A DNA stretch of 64,000 nt from Sphingopyxis yananensis (GCF_020687785.1 NZ_JAJEWI010000008.1:434001-498000), one strand, 5' to 3'; positions 1 through 8,945 are shown, counted from the stretch's first letter. Notes: a model not told the origin generated them from the letters alone. A program made the numbers and translations.

Positions 1-31
1 CCTGTAAATCGGCTGGTATCGAAAAATCCAC
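1..31 (-). CDS. Acyl-CoA dehydrogenase, first codons only (partial at window edge)
   Basis: On the minus strand a strong ribosome-binding site (AGGAGAGG, around 37-45) precedes a GTG at 29-31. Ten codons then read VDFSIPADLQ and run off the window. That start resembles, from memory, the N-terminus of acyl-CoA dehydrogenases whose genes sit beside ACAD10/11-like phosphotransferases, which is exactly the neighbour here. The preceding gene on the same strand ends at 62, so the two are probably co-transcribed. Only ten residues are visible, so the family call rests on context as much as on sequence. Confidence 0.5.
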   Translation of the reverse strand, partial: MDFSIPADLQ

Positions 32-61
32 GACGAACCTCTCCTCTTTATTTTTCTTTTA

Positions 62-1393
62 TTATTGTTCCCATTTGGCGCGGGCAGCGGCCAAGGCGGG
101 GTATTTCGCGCTGTCCACGCTACATTTGTCGATCACCTGTCGGCGTAGCTGCGCCAAAAGCCCCGCTTCACTTAAATCGCGGGTGCCGTCCAAAATCGCG
201 TCTGCCAATCCCTTGTCTTCCGCGCGGATGCCCGCATCCAAATCGCGCATCAAAATACCCAGCGCATTCATGGCGACCACGGCTTGAAATTTGTCATGGC
301 CTTGGGCTTTGGGCTTGATGTCCATTTCAATCCATTCCCGCACAGCCTCGATCATTTCGCGGTTGCTGGGTTCGCCATGCGGCGCGGGCGTTGTCGGCGC
401 ACTGGCGGGCATGGCGCGGGCGCGTTCTGCATCCGGTGCGCCGCCTTCCAGCAGCATCAGCAAATCCAGTTCCTGTTCGGCGGTGCGGCGACCAATCACC
501 ACCCGTTCGACCGTGCGGTCCGCGCCATTGCGCCATACACGGCCCATATCCAAGCAGCCCAGCGCCCACCACAAGGTGCGATACACCAACCAAAAATGAA
601 ACCGTTTGGGGTCGACCTTTTCGCCGCCTGCGGCTTCATAGGCCGCGAAATAATCATCCAAACTGCCCACACCAAAGGCAGGCTTGTCCAACATGCCAAA
701 GCGCCACACCGTCATACAGCCAAAGGCCAAATCTTCATGGCCATCGCCCAAATGGCATAATTCCCAGTCCAGCACGGCGGCCAGCCCTTGGTCATCGACC
801 ATCACATTGCCCATGCGATAATCGCCGTGCACCAAGACAGGCGGAACGGCGGCGGGCAGATTATCCTCGCACCATTTAATCGCCAGCGCGATCACGGGAC
901 GGTCCCCGCCATAGCTAATGAAATTGGCTTTTAGCGCGGCCAATCCGTCTGCCGCCCGCATCTCTGGAATATCTTGCGGTATCGCATCGCGGGGCAAGGC
1001 GTGAATATGCGCCAATTCGCGCCCCAAATCGGCGATCAACGATGGTGGCGGGGCTGGCAAAATTTTTGCTGGCGAAACCTCGGCCATCACGCGGCGCATG
1101 ACATAGCCGGTGCCCATTTGGTCGCTGTCAGCCAAGACCGCCACCACTTCGGGGGCCATCACCCCATGGTCATAAGCGGCGCGAACCAAAGCCGCCTCGG
1201 TGGGATGTTTATAGGGGCGGTTGGCCATATATTCGGCCGACGGAGCGCGGCGCAAAACATAGTCGCCGCCCGCCCAAGAAAAGGCCCAACTCTCCATATT
1301 CGCGCCGCCCGACAAGCGCGCCAACCCGTCTACTTGCCCCGCACCCACATGGCGGGCCATCACTTGGCTCAAGGATTCTGTCCATTCAGCCAT
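62..1393 (-). CDS. Phosphotransferase family protein (ACAD10/11 kinase-like, APH fold)
   Basis: This 443-residue protein has an aminoglycoside-phosphotransferase/choline-kinase fold in roughly residues 20-290. The catalytic loop HGDYRMGN is at about 189-196 and the metal-binding LDWE at 208-211. A C-terminal helical domain (about 345-440) follows a Pro/Ala-rich linker and resembles the DUF6285-type extension found in these proteins. The closest group is the kinase-like partner of acyl-CoA dehydrogenases (ACAD10/11), thought to phosphorylate hydroxyacyl-CoA intermediates; the substrate here is unknown. The next gene on the strand starts like an acyl-CoA dehydrogenase, which supports that role over antibiotic resistance. 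The ribosome-binding site before the ATG is weak. Confidence 0.85.
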   Translation of the reverse strand: MAEWTESLSQVMARHVGAGQVDGLARLSGGANMESWAFSWAGGDYVLRRAPSAEYMANRPYKHPTEAALVRAAYDHGVMAPEVVAVLADSDQMGTGYVMRRVMAEVSPAKILPAPPPSLIADLGRELAHIHALPRDAIPQDIPEMRAADGLAALKANFISYGGDRPVIALAIKWCEDNLPAAVPPVLVHGDYRMGNVMVDDQGLAAVLDWELCHLGDGHEDLAFGCMTVWRFGMLDKPAFGVGSLDDYFAAYEAAGGEKVDPKRFHFWLVYRTLWWALGCLDMGRVWRNGADRTVERVVIGRRTAEQELDLLMLLEGGAPDAERARAMPASAPTTPAPHGEPSNREMIEAVREWIEMDIKPKAQGHDKFQAVVAMNALGILMRDLDAGIRAEDKGLADAILDGTRDLSEAGLLAQLRRQVIDKCSVDSAKYPALAAARAKWEQ

Positions 1394-1497
1394 GCTGCTG
1401 ACCCATCTGATGAAAAGCCACGAATCGTCTCCCTTATATAATCCTAAGCACCCTAAGTAATTTTTATATGAAGCGATACGGATGTCCGTCCGCTCTC

Positions 1498-2280
1498 TCA
1501 GGATTTTTGTTCTCGGCCTCTTTCCATCACGGCGCGGCGGCGCTGTTCGACATCCTCGGCGCTGACCGCACTGTTGCGGGCAGCGGATATGCGGCGCTCA
1601 TATTCCATGGCCTCATTCAGGCTCATCCCATATCCGTCATTGATCAATTTCTTATAATCTTGGGCCATGGCGGGGTCGATGCTGGCGGCGTCCCGCGCCA
1701 ATTGCTGGGCACGCGCCACCAACTGATCCGCTGGCACCACTTCGCTGACCAACCCCCAGTCACAGGCCGTTTCGGCGTCCAAAAAATTACCGGTCAGGGA
1801 CAATTGCTTGGCCCGGCCAATGCCAATGATACGGGACAATCGGGCCGACAAACCCCAGCCTGGCAAAATGCCAACACGGCCATGCGTATCGGCAAAACGG
1901 GCATTGGGGGATGCGATCAGAAAATCACAAGCCAAGGCCACTTCAAAGCCGCCCGTTATCGCCACGCCGTTAATCGCCCCAATAACAGGCTGTGGGCAGG
2001 CTTCTATGGCTTTGGCCGGATTGTCACTTTTGGTTGCAGCATTGGCTGCGGACAATTGGCTGGAATCCGAACCCAATTCCTTCAGGTCCAATCCGGCAGT
2101 AAAAGCGCGGGTTCCTGCACCCGTCACCACAATGGCGCGTACATCAACGTCCGCAGCCAATTCGTCCATCGTCTGACAAAATTCATCGCGTAGCGCCCGC
2201 GACAAAGCGTTCATAGCCTCGGGTCTGTTCAGCGTTACCGTGGCAACGCCATCTTGTTTCTCGACCAGCACAAGCGTCAT
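1498..2280 (-). CDS. Crotonase-fold enoyl-CoA hydratase/isomerase family protein
   Basis: A 260-residue crotonase. The start is placed at the ATG at 2280 because a purine-rich site (GGGGAGAGGG) lies just upstream; a longer reading from 2316 has none. The N-terminal NRPEAMNAL and the oxyanion-hole and catalytic segment GGFEVALACD are present, with one of the two usual catalytic glutamates in GGFE. The second catalytic position, normally Glu in a F-x-x-P-E-x-x-x-G motif, reads FADTHGRVG and carries His. Hydratase activity therefore should not be assumed; isomerase, hydrolase or altered-base chemistry is possible. It sits 104 bases upstream of the phosphotransferase gene on the same strand, consistent with an acyl-CoA catabolic cluster. 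Confidence 0.88.
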   Translation of the reverse strand: MTLVLVEKQDGVATVTLNRPEAMNALSRALRDEFCQTMDELAADVDVRAIVVTGAGTRAFTAGLDLKELGSDSSQLSAANAATKSDNPAKAIEACPQPVIGAINGVAITGGFEVALACDFLIASPNARFADTHGRVGILPGWGLSARLSRIIGIGRAKQLSLTGNFLDAETACDWGLVSEVVPADQLVARAQQLARDAASIDPAMAQDYKKLINDGYGMSLNEAMEYERRISAARNSAVSAEDVEQRRRAVMERGREQKS

Positions 2281-2409
2281 ATTTTCCCTCTCCCCATCTT
2301 GTCGTGCCGCGCCCATATTTTGGGTCTACGGCTGTATACGGTGATCCACCGCTATGTTTTCGCATCCACCGTGCCGATGCTCTCGCACGGCGTCACGGCA
2401 TAGGCATTT

Positions 2410-3771
2410 CTATTCTTGTGCCGAAGACCGTGGCTTTATGGGCGGCGGTGATGTGAATTGCCCATTTTGAATCAACCATTCCGGATAACCAGCCTGCACC
2501 GACGCCATAATGCGATCAATCGCAGCGGCGACCTGCTCTCCTTCGGCTTCGCGATCACGCTGCACGATCACGCGGCGCGCCTGCGCATCAAGGAATAATT
2601 GGTCGCGTGGGATTAATTCGCCCACCGTTAGCCCCGCCAAAATGGCACGGCTGCTATCCTCGCGCTCTTCCAACATCGCCAAGCGGCGATTAATTTGCGC
2701 TTCGCCCTCAACCGCAGCGTTATTTTGCTGGCGCAATTGAGCAATGCTCACCCGCACATCCGCCTGCAACTCACCATCCAAAGCCTTGGTCAGTTTTTGG
2801 GCGAGTTGCGGGTCATAATCATTCACCAACACCACCCCATCGACCGCGATGGTTTGGCCCTCAACCCGCACATTCATGCTATCGACGCGGTCACCGCGCC
2901 CCAATAAATCGGTCAACTGCGCCTGCACCGCATGGCGGGCGCGCACTTCGCGGGCGATATTGTTAAACGAAATGCCCAGCGGAATGGTCAGCACACTAAG
3001 CGCGACCAAAATCCCCGCGATTTGCATCATCGTATGTTGCGCCGTCAGCGATGGACCAAATTTGTTCAACCGTGCCACCGCCGTTGCCGCCATGGCAATC
3101 GCAATGGTGTTGGTGATAAACAGCAGCCCCGCCCCCATGGCAAAGTCAAACCGTCCGGTGGTGATACCAAAGGCCACCGTCGACAGTGGCGGCACCAGCG
3201 CCGTTGCAATGGCGACACCCACCATCACGCCCGATAATTTGCGTAAAATGGCATATACGCCAGCAATGCCGCCGACCACAGCCACGCCCAAATCAATCAA
3301 CGTCGGTTGGGTTCTGGCCCGAATTTCCGGCGTCACATCCTTGATCGGGGACAGCCAAATAATCAGTGCAGCCACCGCAATGGCCAGCAATGCACCCACC
3401 AGTAAGGTCACGAGCGACCGTTTGATCAGGCCTGGGTCAATGACCGCCAAACCAAATCCAATGCCCATAATCGGGCCGAGCAAGGGCGACACCAACATCG
3501 CACCAATCACCACAGGCGCACTGCTTTGCAGCAACCCCAGCGTTGCAATGGCGGTCGCCAAAATGATCAACAGCAAATATTTGCTGTCCAACCGCGCATC
3601 GCGGGCCACGCTGGCAAGAATAAGGGAGCGATCAGCAATATCGCTGTCCGCTCCCTCTACAAAATTGGGATCATCCAAGGATCCATCAGAAAGGCGTGCC
3701 GCCGTACGTCCACCGGCGCTAAATCCGGTCTTATCGATACCAGCCACGCCGGGATGGTTACCTTGGGTCAA
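2410..3771 (-). CDS. DUF389 domain-containing multi-pass membrane protein
   Basis: A 453-residue inner-membrane protein of the DUF389 family (also catalogued as TIGR00341-type hypothetical proteins). About six hydrophobic helices lie in residues 60-280, including the conserved-looking stretches SSAPVVIGAMLVSPLLGPIM and ATALVPPLSTVAFGIT. A soluble C-terminal region (about 285-450) is rich in Glu/Arg/Gln. The start codon is a TTG at 3771, chosen because GGAGAG precedes it and no ATG occurs before the membrane region. It begins 16 bases after etfA ends and is probably read through from etfBA. No biochemical function is established for the family as far as I know. Confidence 0.85.
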   Translation of the reverse strand: MTQGNHPGVAGIDKTGFSAGGRTAARLSDGSLDDPNFVEGADSDIADRSLILASVARDARLDSKYLLLIILATAIATLGLLQSSAPVVIGAMLVSPLLGPIMGIGFGLAVIDPGLIKRSLVTLLVGALLAIAVAALIIWLSPIKDVTPEIRARTQPTLIDLGVAVVGGIAGVYAILRKLSGVMVGVAIATALVPPLSTVAFGITTGRFDFAMGAGLLFITNTIAIAMAATAVARLNKFGPSLTAQHTMMQIAGILVALSVLTIPLGISFNNIAREVRARHAVQAQLTDLLGRGDRVDSMNVRVEGQTIAVDGVVLVNDYDPQLAQKLTKALDGELQADVRVSIAQLRQQNNAAVEGEAQINRRLAMLEEREDSSRAILAGLTVGELIPRDQLFLDAQARRVIVQRDREAEGEQVAAAIDRIMASVQAGYPEWLIQNGQFTSPPPIKPRSSAQE

Positions 3772-3787
3772 GCACGCTCTCCGCTAT

Positions 3788-4717
3788 TTAGATTTTCGCC
3801 GTCAGTTCTGGCACAGCCGTGAACAGGTCTGCGACCAAGCCATAATCCGCGATTTGGAAAATCGGTGCGTCTTCATCTTTGTTGATGGCGACGATAGTCT
3901 TGGAATCTTTCATACCGGCCAAATGCTGGATCGCACCCGAAATACCGATAGCGAAATAAACTTCCGGTGCGACGATCTTGCCAGTTTGACCGACCTGATA
4001 ATCATTGGGAACATAGCCAGCGTCAACAGCCGCGCGCGAAGCACCCAGTCCTGCGCCCAGCTTGTCAGCCAATGGCGTGATGGTGGCTTCAAACGCTTCG
4101 CTGCTGCCCAGCGCACGGCCACCCGATACGATGATCTTGGCCGATGTCAGTTCCGGACGTTCCGATGCAGCAATTTCCGAACCAACAAAGCTGGACAAAC
4201 CAGCGTCACCGCCAGCCGAAACCGCTTCGATGCTGGCCGAACCACCGGTGGTCGCAGCCTTTTCAAAAGCCGTGCCACGAACCGTCAAGACCAGCTTGCT
4301 GTCCGAGCTTTCGACCGTCGCAATGGCGTTTCCGGCATAGATTGGGCGGGTGAAGGTCTTGGGACCTTCGACCGACAAAATTTCCGAAATCTGCATGACG
4401 TCCAGCAACGCAGCAACGCGCGGCGCGACATTCTTGCCGGTCGTGGTCGCAGGAACCACAAAGGCGTCATGGCTGCCCATCAGATCCACGATCATCGGTG
4501 CCAGATTTTCCGGTAACGCATTCGCAAATGCTGCATTGTCCGCCACATGCACGGTGGCCACACCAGCAATAGCCGCAGCAGCCGAAGCCACGCCGTCTAC
4601 GCCAGCACCAGCCACCAGCAGATGCACTTCACCCAGCTTCGATGCAGCGGTTACTGCTGCCAGCGTGGCGTCCTTTACCGCCGAACCATCATGTTCGACC
4701 CAAACCAGAGTTTTCAT
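3788..4717 (-). CDS. etfA: Electron transfer flavoprotein alpha subunit
   Basis: The 309-residue EtfA subunit of the heterodimeric cytoplasmic flavoprotein that takes electrons from acyl-CoA and related dehydrogenases and passes them to ETF:ubiquinone oxidoreductase. The N-terminal half is the alpha/beta domain starting [12 protein letters not shown]. The C-terminal half carries the FAD-binding signature, with [50 protein letters not shown] and the near-terminal [19 protein letters not shown]. Length is normal for the family. It follows etfB by 28 bases in one transcription unit and probably shares the operator upstream of etfB. Confidence 0.97.
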   Translation of the reverse strand: MKTLVWVEHDGSAVKDATLAAVTAASKLGEVHLLVAGAGVDGVASAAAAIAGVATVHVADNAAFANALPENLAPMIVDLMGSHDAFVVPATTTGKNVAPRVAALLDVMQISEILSVEGPKTFTRPIYAGNAIATVESSDSKLVLTVRGTAFEKAATTGGSASIEAVSAGGDAGLSSFVGSEIAASERPELTSAKIIVSGGRALGSSEAFEATITPLADKLGAGLGASRAAVDAGYVPNDYQVGQTGKIVAPEVYFAIGISGAIQHLAGMKDSKTIVAINKDEDAPIFQIADYGLVADLFTAVPELTAKI

Positions 4718-4745
4718 ATCTCTTAATCCCTTAGTTCAGTGCGGA

Positions 4746-5495
4746 TCAGCTATGCACGCCAATGGCTTTGAGCTTGGCGACCAGTTCGTCCACATCCGCC
4801 ACCTTGATGCCAGCCGAACGAACGGCAGGCTCGCTAACCTTGACGGTCTTGACGCGCAGTGCGGTGTCGACGCCATAATCAGCAGGGGTTTTGTTTTCGA
4901 GCGGCTTCGATTTTGCCTTCATGATGTTGGGCAGCGAAGCATAGCGCGGTTCGTTCAAACGCAGGTCGGTGGTGACGATGGCGGGAAGCTTCAGCTTCAC
5001 CGTTTCCAGACCGCCGTCCACTTCGCGGGTCACGTTCACGCTGTCACCGTCGACATTGACGGCGCTAGCGAAGGTACCTTGCGCATAGCCGGTCAACGCA
5101 GCCAGCATTTGGCCGGTTTGGTTATTGTCGCCGTCAATGGCTTGCTTGCCCAAGATGACCAGCGAAGGCGTTTCGCCGTCCACAATGGCCTTGAGGATTT
5201 TGGCAATGGCCAAAGGCTCAACTTCATCGTCGGTTTGCACCAAAATCGCGCGGTCAGCGCCCATGGCCAACGCCGTACGCAGCGTTTCTTGGGCCTTTGC
5301 AGGACCGATAGAAGCGACGATGACTTCGGTTGCCACGCCCTTTTCCTTCAGACGGATCGCTTCTTCAACAGCGATTTCGTCAAAGGGGTTCATGGACATT
5401 TTCACATTGGCAAGATCAACGCCAGTGCCGTCGGCCTTAACGCGCGGCTTCACATTATAATCGAGCACCCGCTTTACGGGGACGAGGATTTTCAT
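4746..5495 (-). CDS. etfB: Electron transfer flavoprotein beta subunit
   Basis: A 249-residue EtfB, the AMP-binding partner of EtfA. It opens [20 protein letters not shown], has the family segment [21 protein letters not shown] at about 33-53, and a dehydrogenase-recognition-loop region around [16 protein letters not shown]. The ATG at 5495 follows a good ribosome-binding site (GAGGAG). It is the first gene of etfB-etfA, and possibly of a longer unit including the DUF389 gene. It is separated from sucC by a terminator-like hairpin, so it should have its own promoter; a candidate promoter with an internal palindrome lies at 5538-5559. Confidence 0.97.
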   Translation of the reverse strand: MKILVPVKRVLDYNVKPRVKADGTGVDLANVKMSMNPFDEIAVEEAIRLKEKGVATEVIVASIGPAKAQETLRTALAMGADRAILVQTDDEVEPLAIAKILKAIVDGETPSLVILGKQAIDGDNNQTGQMLAALTGYAQGTFASAVNVDGDSVNVTREVDGGLETVKLKLPAIVTTDLRLNEPRYASLPNIMKAKSKPLENKTPADYGVDTALRVKTVKVSEPAVRSAGIKVADVDELVAKLKAIGVHS

Positions 5496-5537
5496 GGTGT
5501 ACCAACTCCTCTCAGCAAATCATGCATCGCGCCATAA

Positions 5538-5559
5538 TTGGCGTTTACGTAAACGTCAA
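5538..5559 (-). promoter_or_regulatory. etfBA promoter spacer with perfect palindrome (LiuR-like operator candidate)
   Basis: A perfect 14-base palindrome, CGTTTACGTAAACG (5542-5555), lies about 40 bases before etfB. It extends to TTG/CAA flanks with one mismatched pair over 22 bases. On the minus strand TTGACG (5554-5559) fits a -35 box, and TATGGC 17 bases on is a weak -10, so the palindrome sits in the promoter spacer, the usual position for MerR-family regulators. From memory, it resembles sites reported for LiuR, a MerR-family regulator of branched-chain amino acid and acyl-CoA catabolism. No liuR gene is visible in this window. Confidence 0.6.
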
Positions 5560-5567
5560 TCCAATAA

Positions 5568-5608
5568 CAAAGCCCTCCCCCTCAGCCGAAACTGAGAGAA
5601 AGGGCCTT
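5568..5608 (-). terminator. Intrinsic terminator after sucC
   Basis: On the minus strand AAGGCCCT and AGGGCTTT form the base of a two-part stem, with CTCAG/CTGAG as the inner stem. It lies 12 bases beyond the sucC stop and before the etfB promoter. The T run is short (TTTG then TT), so strength is uncertain, but the position fits separation of sucC from etfBA. Confidence 0.6.
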
Positions 5609-5619
5609 GAATCAGTTAA

Positions 5620-6831
5620 TTATGCAGCCTTGTTTGCAACTTCGGCAACAATTTTCTTGGCAGCGTCACCCAAATCATTCGCTGGAACGATGGGCAGACC
5701 GCTGTTGGCAAGGATGTCCTTACCTTCTTGTACGTTGGTGCCTTCCAGACGGACAACCAAAGGAACCGACAGGTTCACTTCCTTCGCAGCGGCAACGATA
5801 CCGTCTGCGATGATGTCGCACTTCATGATACCACCAAAGATATTCACGAGGATGCCTTCAACGGCGGGGTCCTTCAGAATGATCTTGAACGCAGCCGTTA
5901 CCTTTTCCTTGGTAGCGCCGCCACCAACGTCCAGGAAGTTGGCAGGGAATGCGCCGTTCAGCTTGATGATGTCCATGGTGGCCATGGCCAGACCAGCGCC
6001 GTTCACCATGCAGCCGATGTTGCCGTCCAGCTTGATGTAAGCCAGATCATATTCGCTAGCTTCAACTTCGGCGGGATCTTCTTCGGTCAGATCGCGCAGT
6101 TCGGCCAAATCCTTGTGGCGGAACATGGCGTTGCCGTCGAAGGCCACCTTGGCGTCCAAAACGAACAGCTTGTCGCCTTCTGCGGTTGGGCAAACAGCCA
6201 GCGGGTTGATTTCAATTTGCTCTGCATCGGTGCCGAGGAACGCGGCATAAAGACCCGACAGAATTTTCGAAGCTTGCTTGGCGAGGTCGCCCTTGAGGCC
6301 GAGTGCGCTGGCGACCGAGCGGCCATGGTGCGGCTGGAGGCCCGTTGCAGGATCAACGGTGAAAGTGTGGATCTTTTCGGGCGTGTTGTGCGCCACGTCT
6401 TCGATGTCCATACCGCCTTCGGTCGACGCAACAATCGCCACGCGGCTGGTTGCGCGGTCGACCAGCAGAGCCAGATAAAATTCGCTGCCGATATCAACAC
6501 CATCGGTGATGTACAGACGGTTGACCTGCTTGCCAGCTTCGCCGGTTTGAATGGTGACCAGCGTGTTGCCCAGCATTTCCTTGGCATGGGCTTCGACTTC
6601 TTCCAACGACTTGGCAAGACGAACACCGCCCTTTGCGTCTGGGCCTAATTCCTTGAACTTGCCCTTGCCGCGGCCACCAGCATGGATCTGGGCCTTGACG
6701 ACATAAAGCGGTCCGGGAAGCTGCTTGGCAGCCGCAACGGCTTCTTCAACGGTGAGTGCAGCAATACCTGCGGGCACGGCAACGCCATATTTCGCAAGCA
6801 GTTCTTTAGCTTGATACTCGTGGATGTTCAT
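5620..6831 (-). CDS. sucC: ADP-forming succinate--CoA ligase subunit beta
   Basis: A 403-residue beta subunit of succinyl-CoA synthetase (TCA cycle, succinyl-CoA to succinate with NTP formation). The N-terminal ATP-grasp domain begins [17 protein letters not shown] and contains [16 protein letters not shown]. The C-terminal ligase domain has [26 protein letters not shown] and the segment [13 protein letters not shown]. Length is slightly above the usual of about 388. The partner gene sucD, commonly immediately downstream, is absent here: a hairpin and then etfB follow. In this lineage sucD is presumably encoded elsewhere. Confidence 0.96.
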   Translation of the reverse strand: MNIHEYQAKELLAKYGVAVPAGIAALTVEEAVAAAKQLPGPLYVVKAQIHAGGRGKGKFKELGPDAKGGVRLAKSLEEVEAHAKEMLGNTLVTIQTGEAGKQVNRLYITDGVDIGSEFYLALLVDRATSRVAIVASTEGGMDIEDVAHNTPEKIHTFTVDPATGLQPHHGRSVASALGLKGDLAKQASKILSGLYAAFLGTDAEQIEINPLAVCPTAEGDKLFVLDAKVAFDGNAMFRHKDLAELRDLTEEDPAEVEASEYDLAYIKLDGNIGCMVNGAGLAMATMDIIKLNGAFPANFLDVGGGATKEKVTAAFKIILKDPAVEGILVNIFGGIMKCDIIADGIVAAAKEVNLSVPLVVRLEGTNVQEGKDILANSGLPIVPANDLGDAAKKIVAEVANKAA

Positions 6832-7253
6832 AAACTCTACCCCGGCCTTTCGACTCTGTCTGACGAAAATAATCGCGGTCGCCTAAGCACAACTTAGCTG
6901 CCAAGGCTACCCCTTGGGTCACGCGACTTTTGCTCCTGCACCCTATATCACCAATCACCATATGATGACTGCATTTTGCTGCACCTGCGTAAAGAAAATT
7001 TTATTTGAATATAAAACATAAACTTAAGTGTCATTTTTAACAATAAAAACGTCGCTCAAACCCATGTTTTGGGCCATATAGACTGGTCCTATGGCCATGA
7101 TCATCACGCAGAAAAAATAGAAAATTTTGACAGCAGCGCCCCACCCCTGCGCACAACAAGTTGCGCCGCCAAAGAGTTGAACCGTAACAAAATTGCTTGT
7201 CGGCCCGCCGCTAAGCAGCGGGCCATATGCTAGGGAAACGCCCCCAATCGCGC
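6832..7253. other. Intergenic region upstream of sucC, AT-rich
   Basis: This 422-base stretch between the sucC start and the end of the serine-hydrolase gene is notably AT-rich around 7000-7060 and contains only very short reading frames. It must carry the sucC promoter, but I could not identify a convincing -35/-10 pair. A small inverted repeat, CCAAGG/CCTTGG, lies at about 6901-6917. No RNA gene is recognised. Confidence 0.5.
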
Positions 7254-8396
7254 TTATCGCCCGTGATATTCTGCGGTCGTGCGCGATACCGCCTGCATCA
7301 AGGCCATACGATCGGGGATCGGGGACGTCGTCTGACCCAAATAAACAGCAAAGGCATAGCGTGTGCCGTCCGGCGCCGTGCCAATACCAATATCATTATA
7401 GCCAGCGGTAAAACCGCCAAAATTCTGGCCCGTTCCGGTCTTGTGGCCAAAACGCCACCCCGCGGGAAAACCCGCTTTCAGACGCTGAGGACCGCTTTTC
7501 GTACGCTCCATGACGCTGAGAATATATTGCGTCGATTCTGGCGACAACAGGTTACCGCGCGCCAAACGGGTTAATGCCCGCACCGTCGCCAGTGGACTGG
7601 CCCCATCCATGGGATCTGCCAGATAGCGATTCATGGCTTCCCGGCGCACATCCATTGGCAAAGCTGAACGAGCAGCCTCAAAATTACGGCCAACCGACAT
7701 ATTTTGTTGCCATGACACGCCCGCAATGCGCGATTGCAGCAGCCGTTCACCCGGACCAAAACGAATGGCCCCCAAACCCTTGTTGGCAATAAACGCCCGA
7801 ACCGATTCTGGGCCACCCACTGTCCGCAACAGGCTATCGTTGGCGCTATTATCGCTGCCGGTAATCGCCATTTCAATCAGTTCGCGCACGGTCATCGTCA
7901 CGCTGCCCTGCGCCCGCACACGCGCCGCAAGGGGTTGATAAAATAATGTCAAATCATTGGGCGTGATCTGCACCGGTTGATCCATCCGCAACCGGCCACG
8001 GTCCACGGCGTCCAGCACGCTGAGCGTCACCCATAATTTGGATACGCTTTGTTGGGGAAATAAATCGTCCCCGCGCCGCGACAAAGTCCATTCTCCGTCG
8101 ATGCGCTGCACCGCGATGCCAGCCTTGCCCGGAAAGGCGGTCCACAACGCGCCGATGCGTTCATCCAGTCCAGCAGGCGGACGACGAAACCCTGGGTCGA
8201 CGGGCGGAGTAGAGGCTGGCCGACGGGCATCCGCATGATCATGCGGCGTTGGTGCGGGTATATGGCTGCGAACAGGATGGTGGGACTGCGCCTCCCTTGC
8301 CGGAGGGACAATTGCCGCGCTGCTGACGCATCCACCAAGAATAACGGCGATCGTTGCAACAGCGAGCAGTGGTTGACTGCTGCCCTTAATCCTCAT
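7254..8396 (-). CDS. Class A beta-lactamase-like serine hydrolase, predicted lipoprotein
   Basis: From the ATG at 8396 this is a 380-residue protein with a lipoprotein signal (hydrophobic segment ending LGGC, lipobox Cys at about residue 23) and a Pro/His-rich linker before the catalytic domain. Active-site elements of the SxxK serine hydrolases are present: SVSK at about 117-120, SDN at 181-183 and KTG at 319-321. A Glu in GERLLQ (about 218) could be the class A omega-loop Glu, but the loop is followed by an insertion of roughly 35 residues. An alternative TTG start at 8420 has AAGGGA just upstream and would add eight residues. It could be a true beta-lactamase or a peptidoglycan-acting relative. 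Confidence 0.85.
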   Translation of the reverse strand: MRIKGSSQPLLAVATIAVILGGCVSSAAIVPPAREAQSHHPVRSHIPAPTPHDHADARRPASTPPVDPGFRRPPAGLDERIGALWTAFPGKAGIAVQRIDGEWTLSRRGDDLFPQQSVSKLWVTLSVLDAVDRGRLRMDQPVQITPNDLTLFYQPLAARVRAQGSVTMTVRELIEMAITGSDNSANDSLLRTVGGPESVRAFIANKGLGAIRFGPGERLLQSRIAGVSWQQNMSVGRNFEAARSALPMDVRREAMNRYLADPMDGASPLATVRALTRLARGNLLSPESTQYILSVMERTKSGPQRLKAGFPAGWRFGHKTGTGQNFGGFTAGYNDIGIGTAPDGTRYAFAVYLGQTTSPIPDRMALMQAVSRTTAEYHGR

Positions 8397-8637
8397 GTGA
8401 ACCCAATTTCCCTCTGTCAAAATCCCTTTGACGGCGAACCCGACCGCTGATCCTCTTCATTTGCCAGCACGGGCCTGATCGCCATAGCTTTGCGGCAGAT
8501 GATTCCGTTCCTGCGACAAGCAGCATCCTTGTCATGCAACCACCCCAACAAAGGCGCAAGGCGTTTGGGCCATATTTTCGGAAACAAAAGCGCTTTTCGG
8601 AATCAGCAGCGCACTGAATGTTCAGAATTTCGGGTGA

Positions 8638-8745
8638 TCAGAATAAGGTCGCAAAAAGCGGATTGGTACCAAAGACAAATAGGCCGCCGATGGCAAAGCC
8701 GCCCATCATGGGCAAAAACCAATCCGAAGAGAAAAGAGCACGCAT
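8638..8745 (-). CDS. Candidate 35-residue single-span membrane micro-protein
   Basis: A short minus-strand frame begins with ATG at 8745 and ends with TGA at 8638-8640. It reads MRALFSSDWFLPMMGGFAIG and ends GTNPLFATLF: a soluble start, then one strongly hydrophobic, glycine-rich segment. The frame is open further upstream, and a GTG at 8802 would give 54 residues. No strong ribosome-binding site precedes either start, though a 22-base perfect palindrome lies 22 bases beyond the GTG. Composition looks protein-like, but I do not recognise a family. It lies in an otherwise empty gap of about 580 bases (8397-9001). Confidence 0.38.
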   Translation of the reverse strand: MRALFSSDWFLPMMGGFAIGGLFVFGTNPLFATLF

Positions 8746-8823
8746 CAGTAAACCGTTCGTAACGTCAAAAAACCCAAGCAACGAGCGAAGCAAGGGAAGC
8801 ACCGCTTGCTCATGGCCGATAAG

Positions 8824-8845
8824 ATGGTGCCAGATCTGGCACCAT
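8824..8845. promoter_or_regulatory. 22-base perfect palindrome, operator candidate
   Basis: The arms ATGGTGCCAGA and TCTGGCACCAT abut to make an uninterrupted perfect palindrome of 22 bases centred on AGATCT. There is no T run on either side, so it is not an intrinsic terminator; a dimeric regulator site is more likely. It sits upstream of the candidate micro-ORF on the minus strand and downstream of the aminotransferase gene. The regulator is unknown. Confidence 0.5.
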
Positions 8846-8945
8846 GTTCAGGCGATTAAGCGTGCGCGGCTTAGCTGGAAATGAACCATAAACTTGGCCA
8901 TTGTTCAGAAATATCCTGATCCAAGGCCGCCCCGCTCGCTATGCC

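Noticed and set aside
62..1393. Aminoglycoside resistance enzyme
   Set aside because: The APH fold is present, but the extra C-terminal domain and the adjoining acyl-CoA dehydrogenase start point to the acyl-CoA-linked kinase group.
6960..7060. CtrA-type TTAA-N7-TTAA site before sucC
   Set aside because: TTAA pairs are present but the spacing is nine, not seven; no valid site was found there or before trcR.
8618..8884. 88-codon plus-strand frame overlapping the micro-ORF
   Set aside because: Lys/Ser/Pro-rich translation without structure or ribosome site, and it reads through the perfect palindrome.
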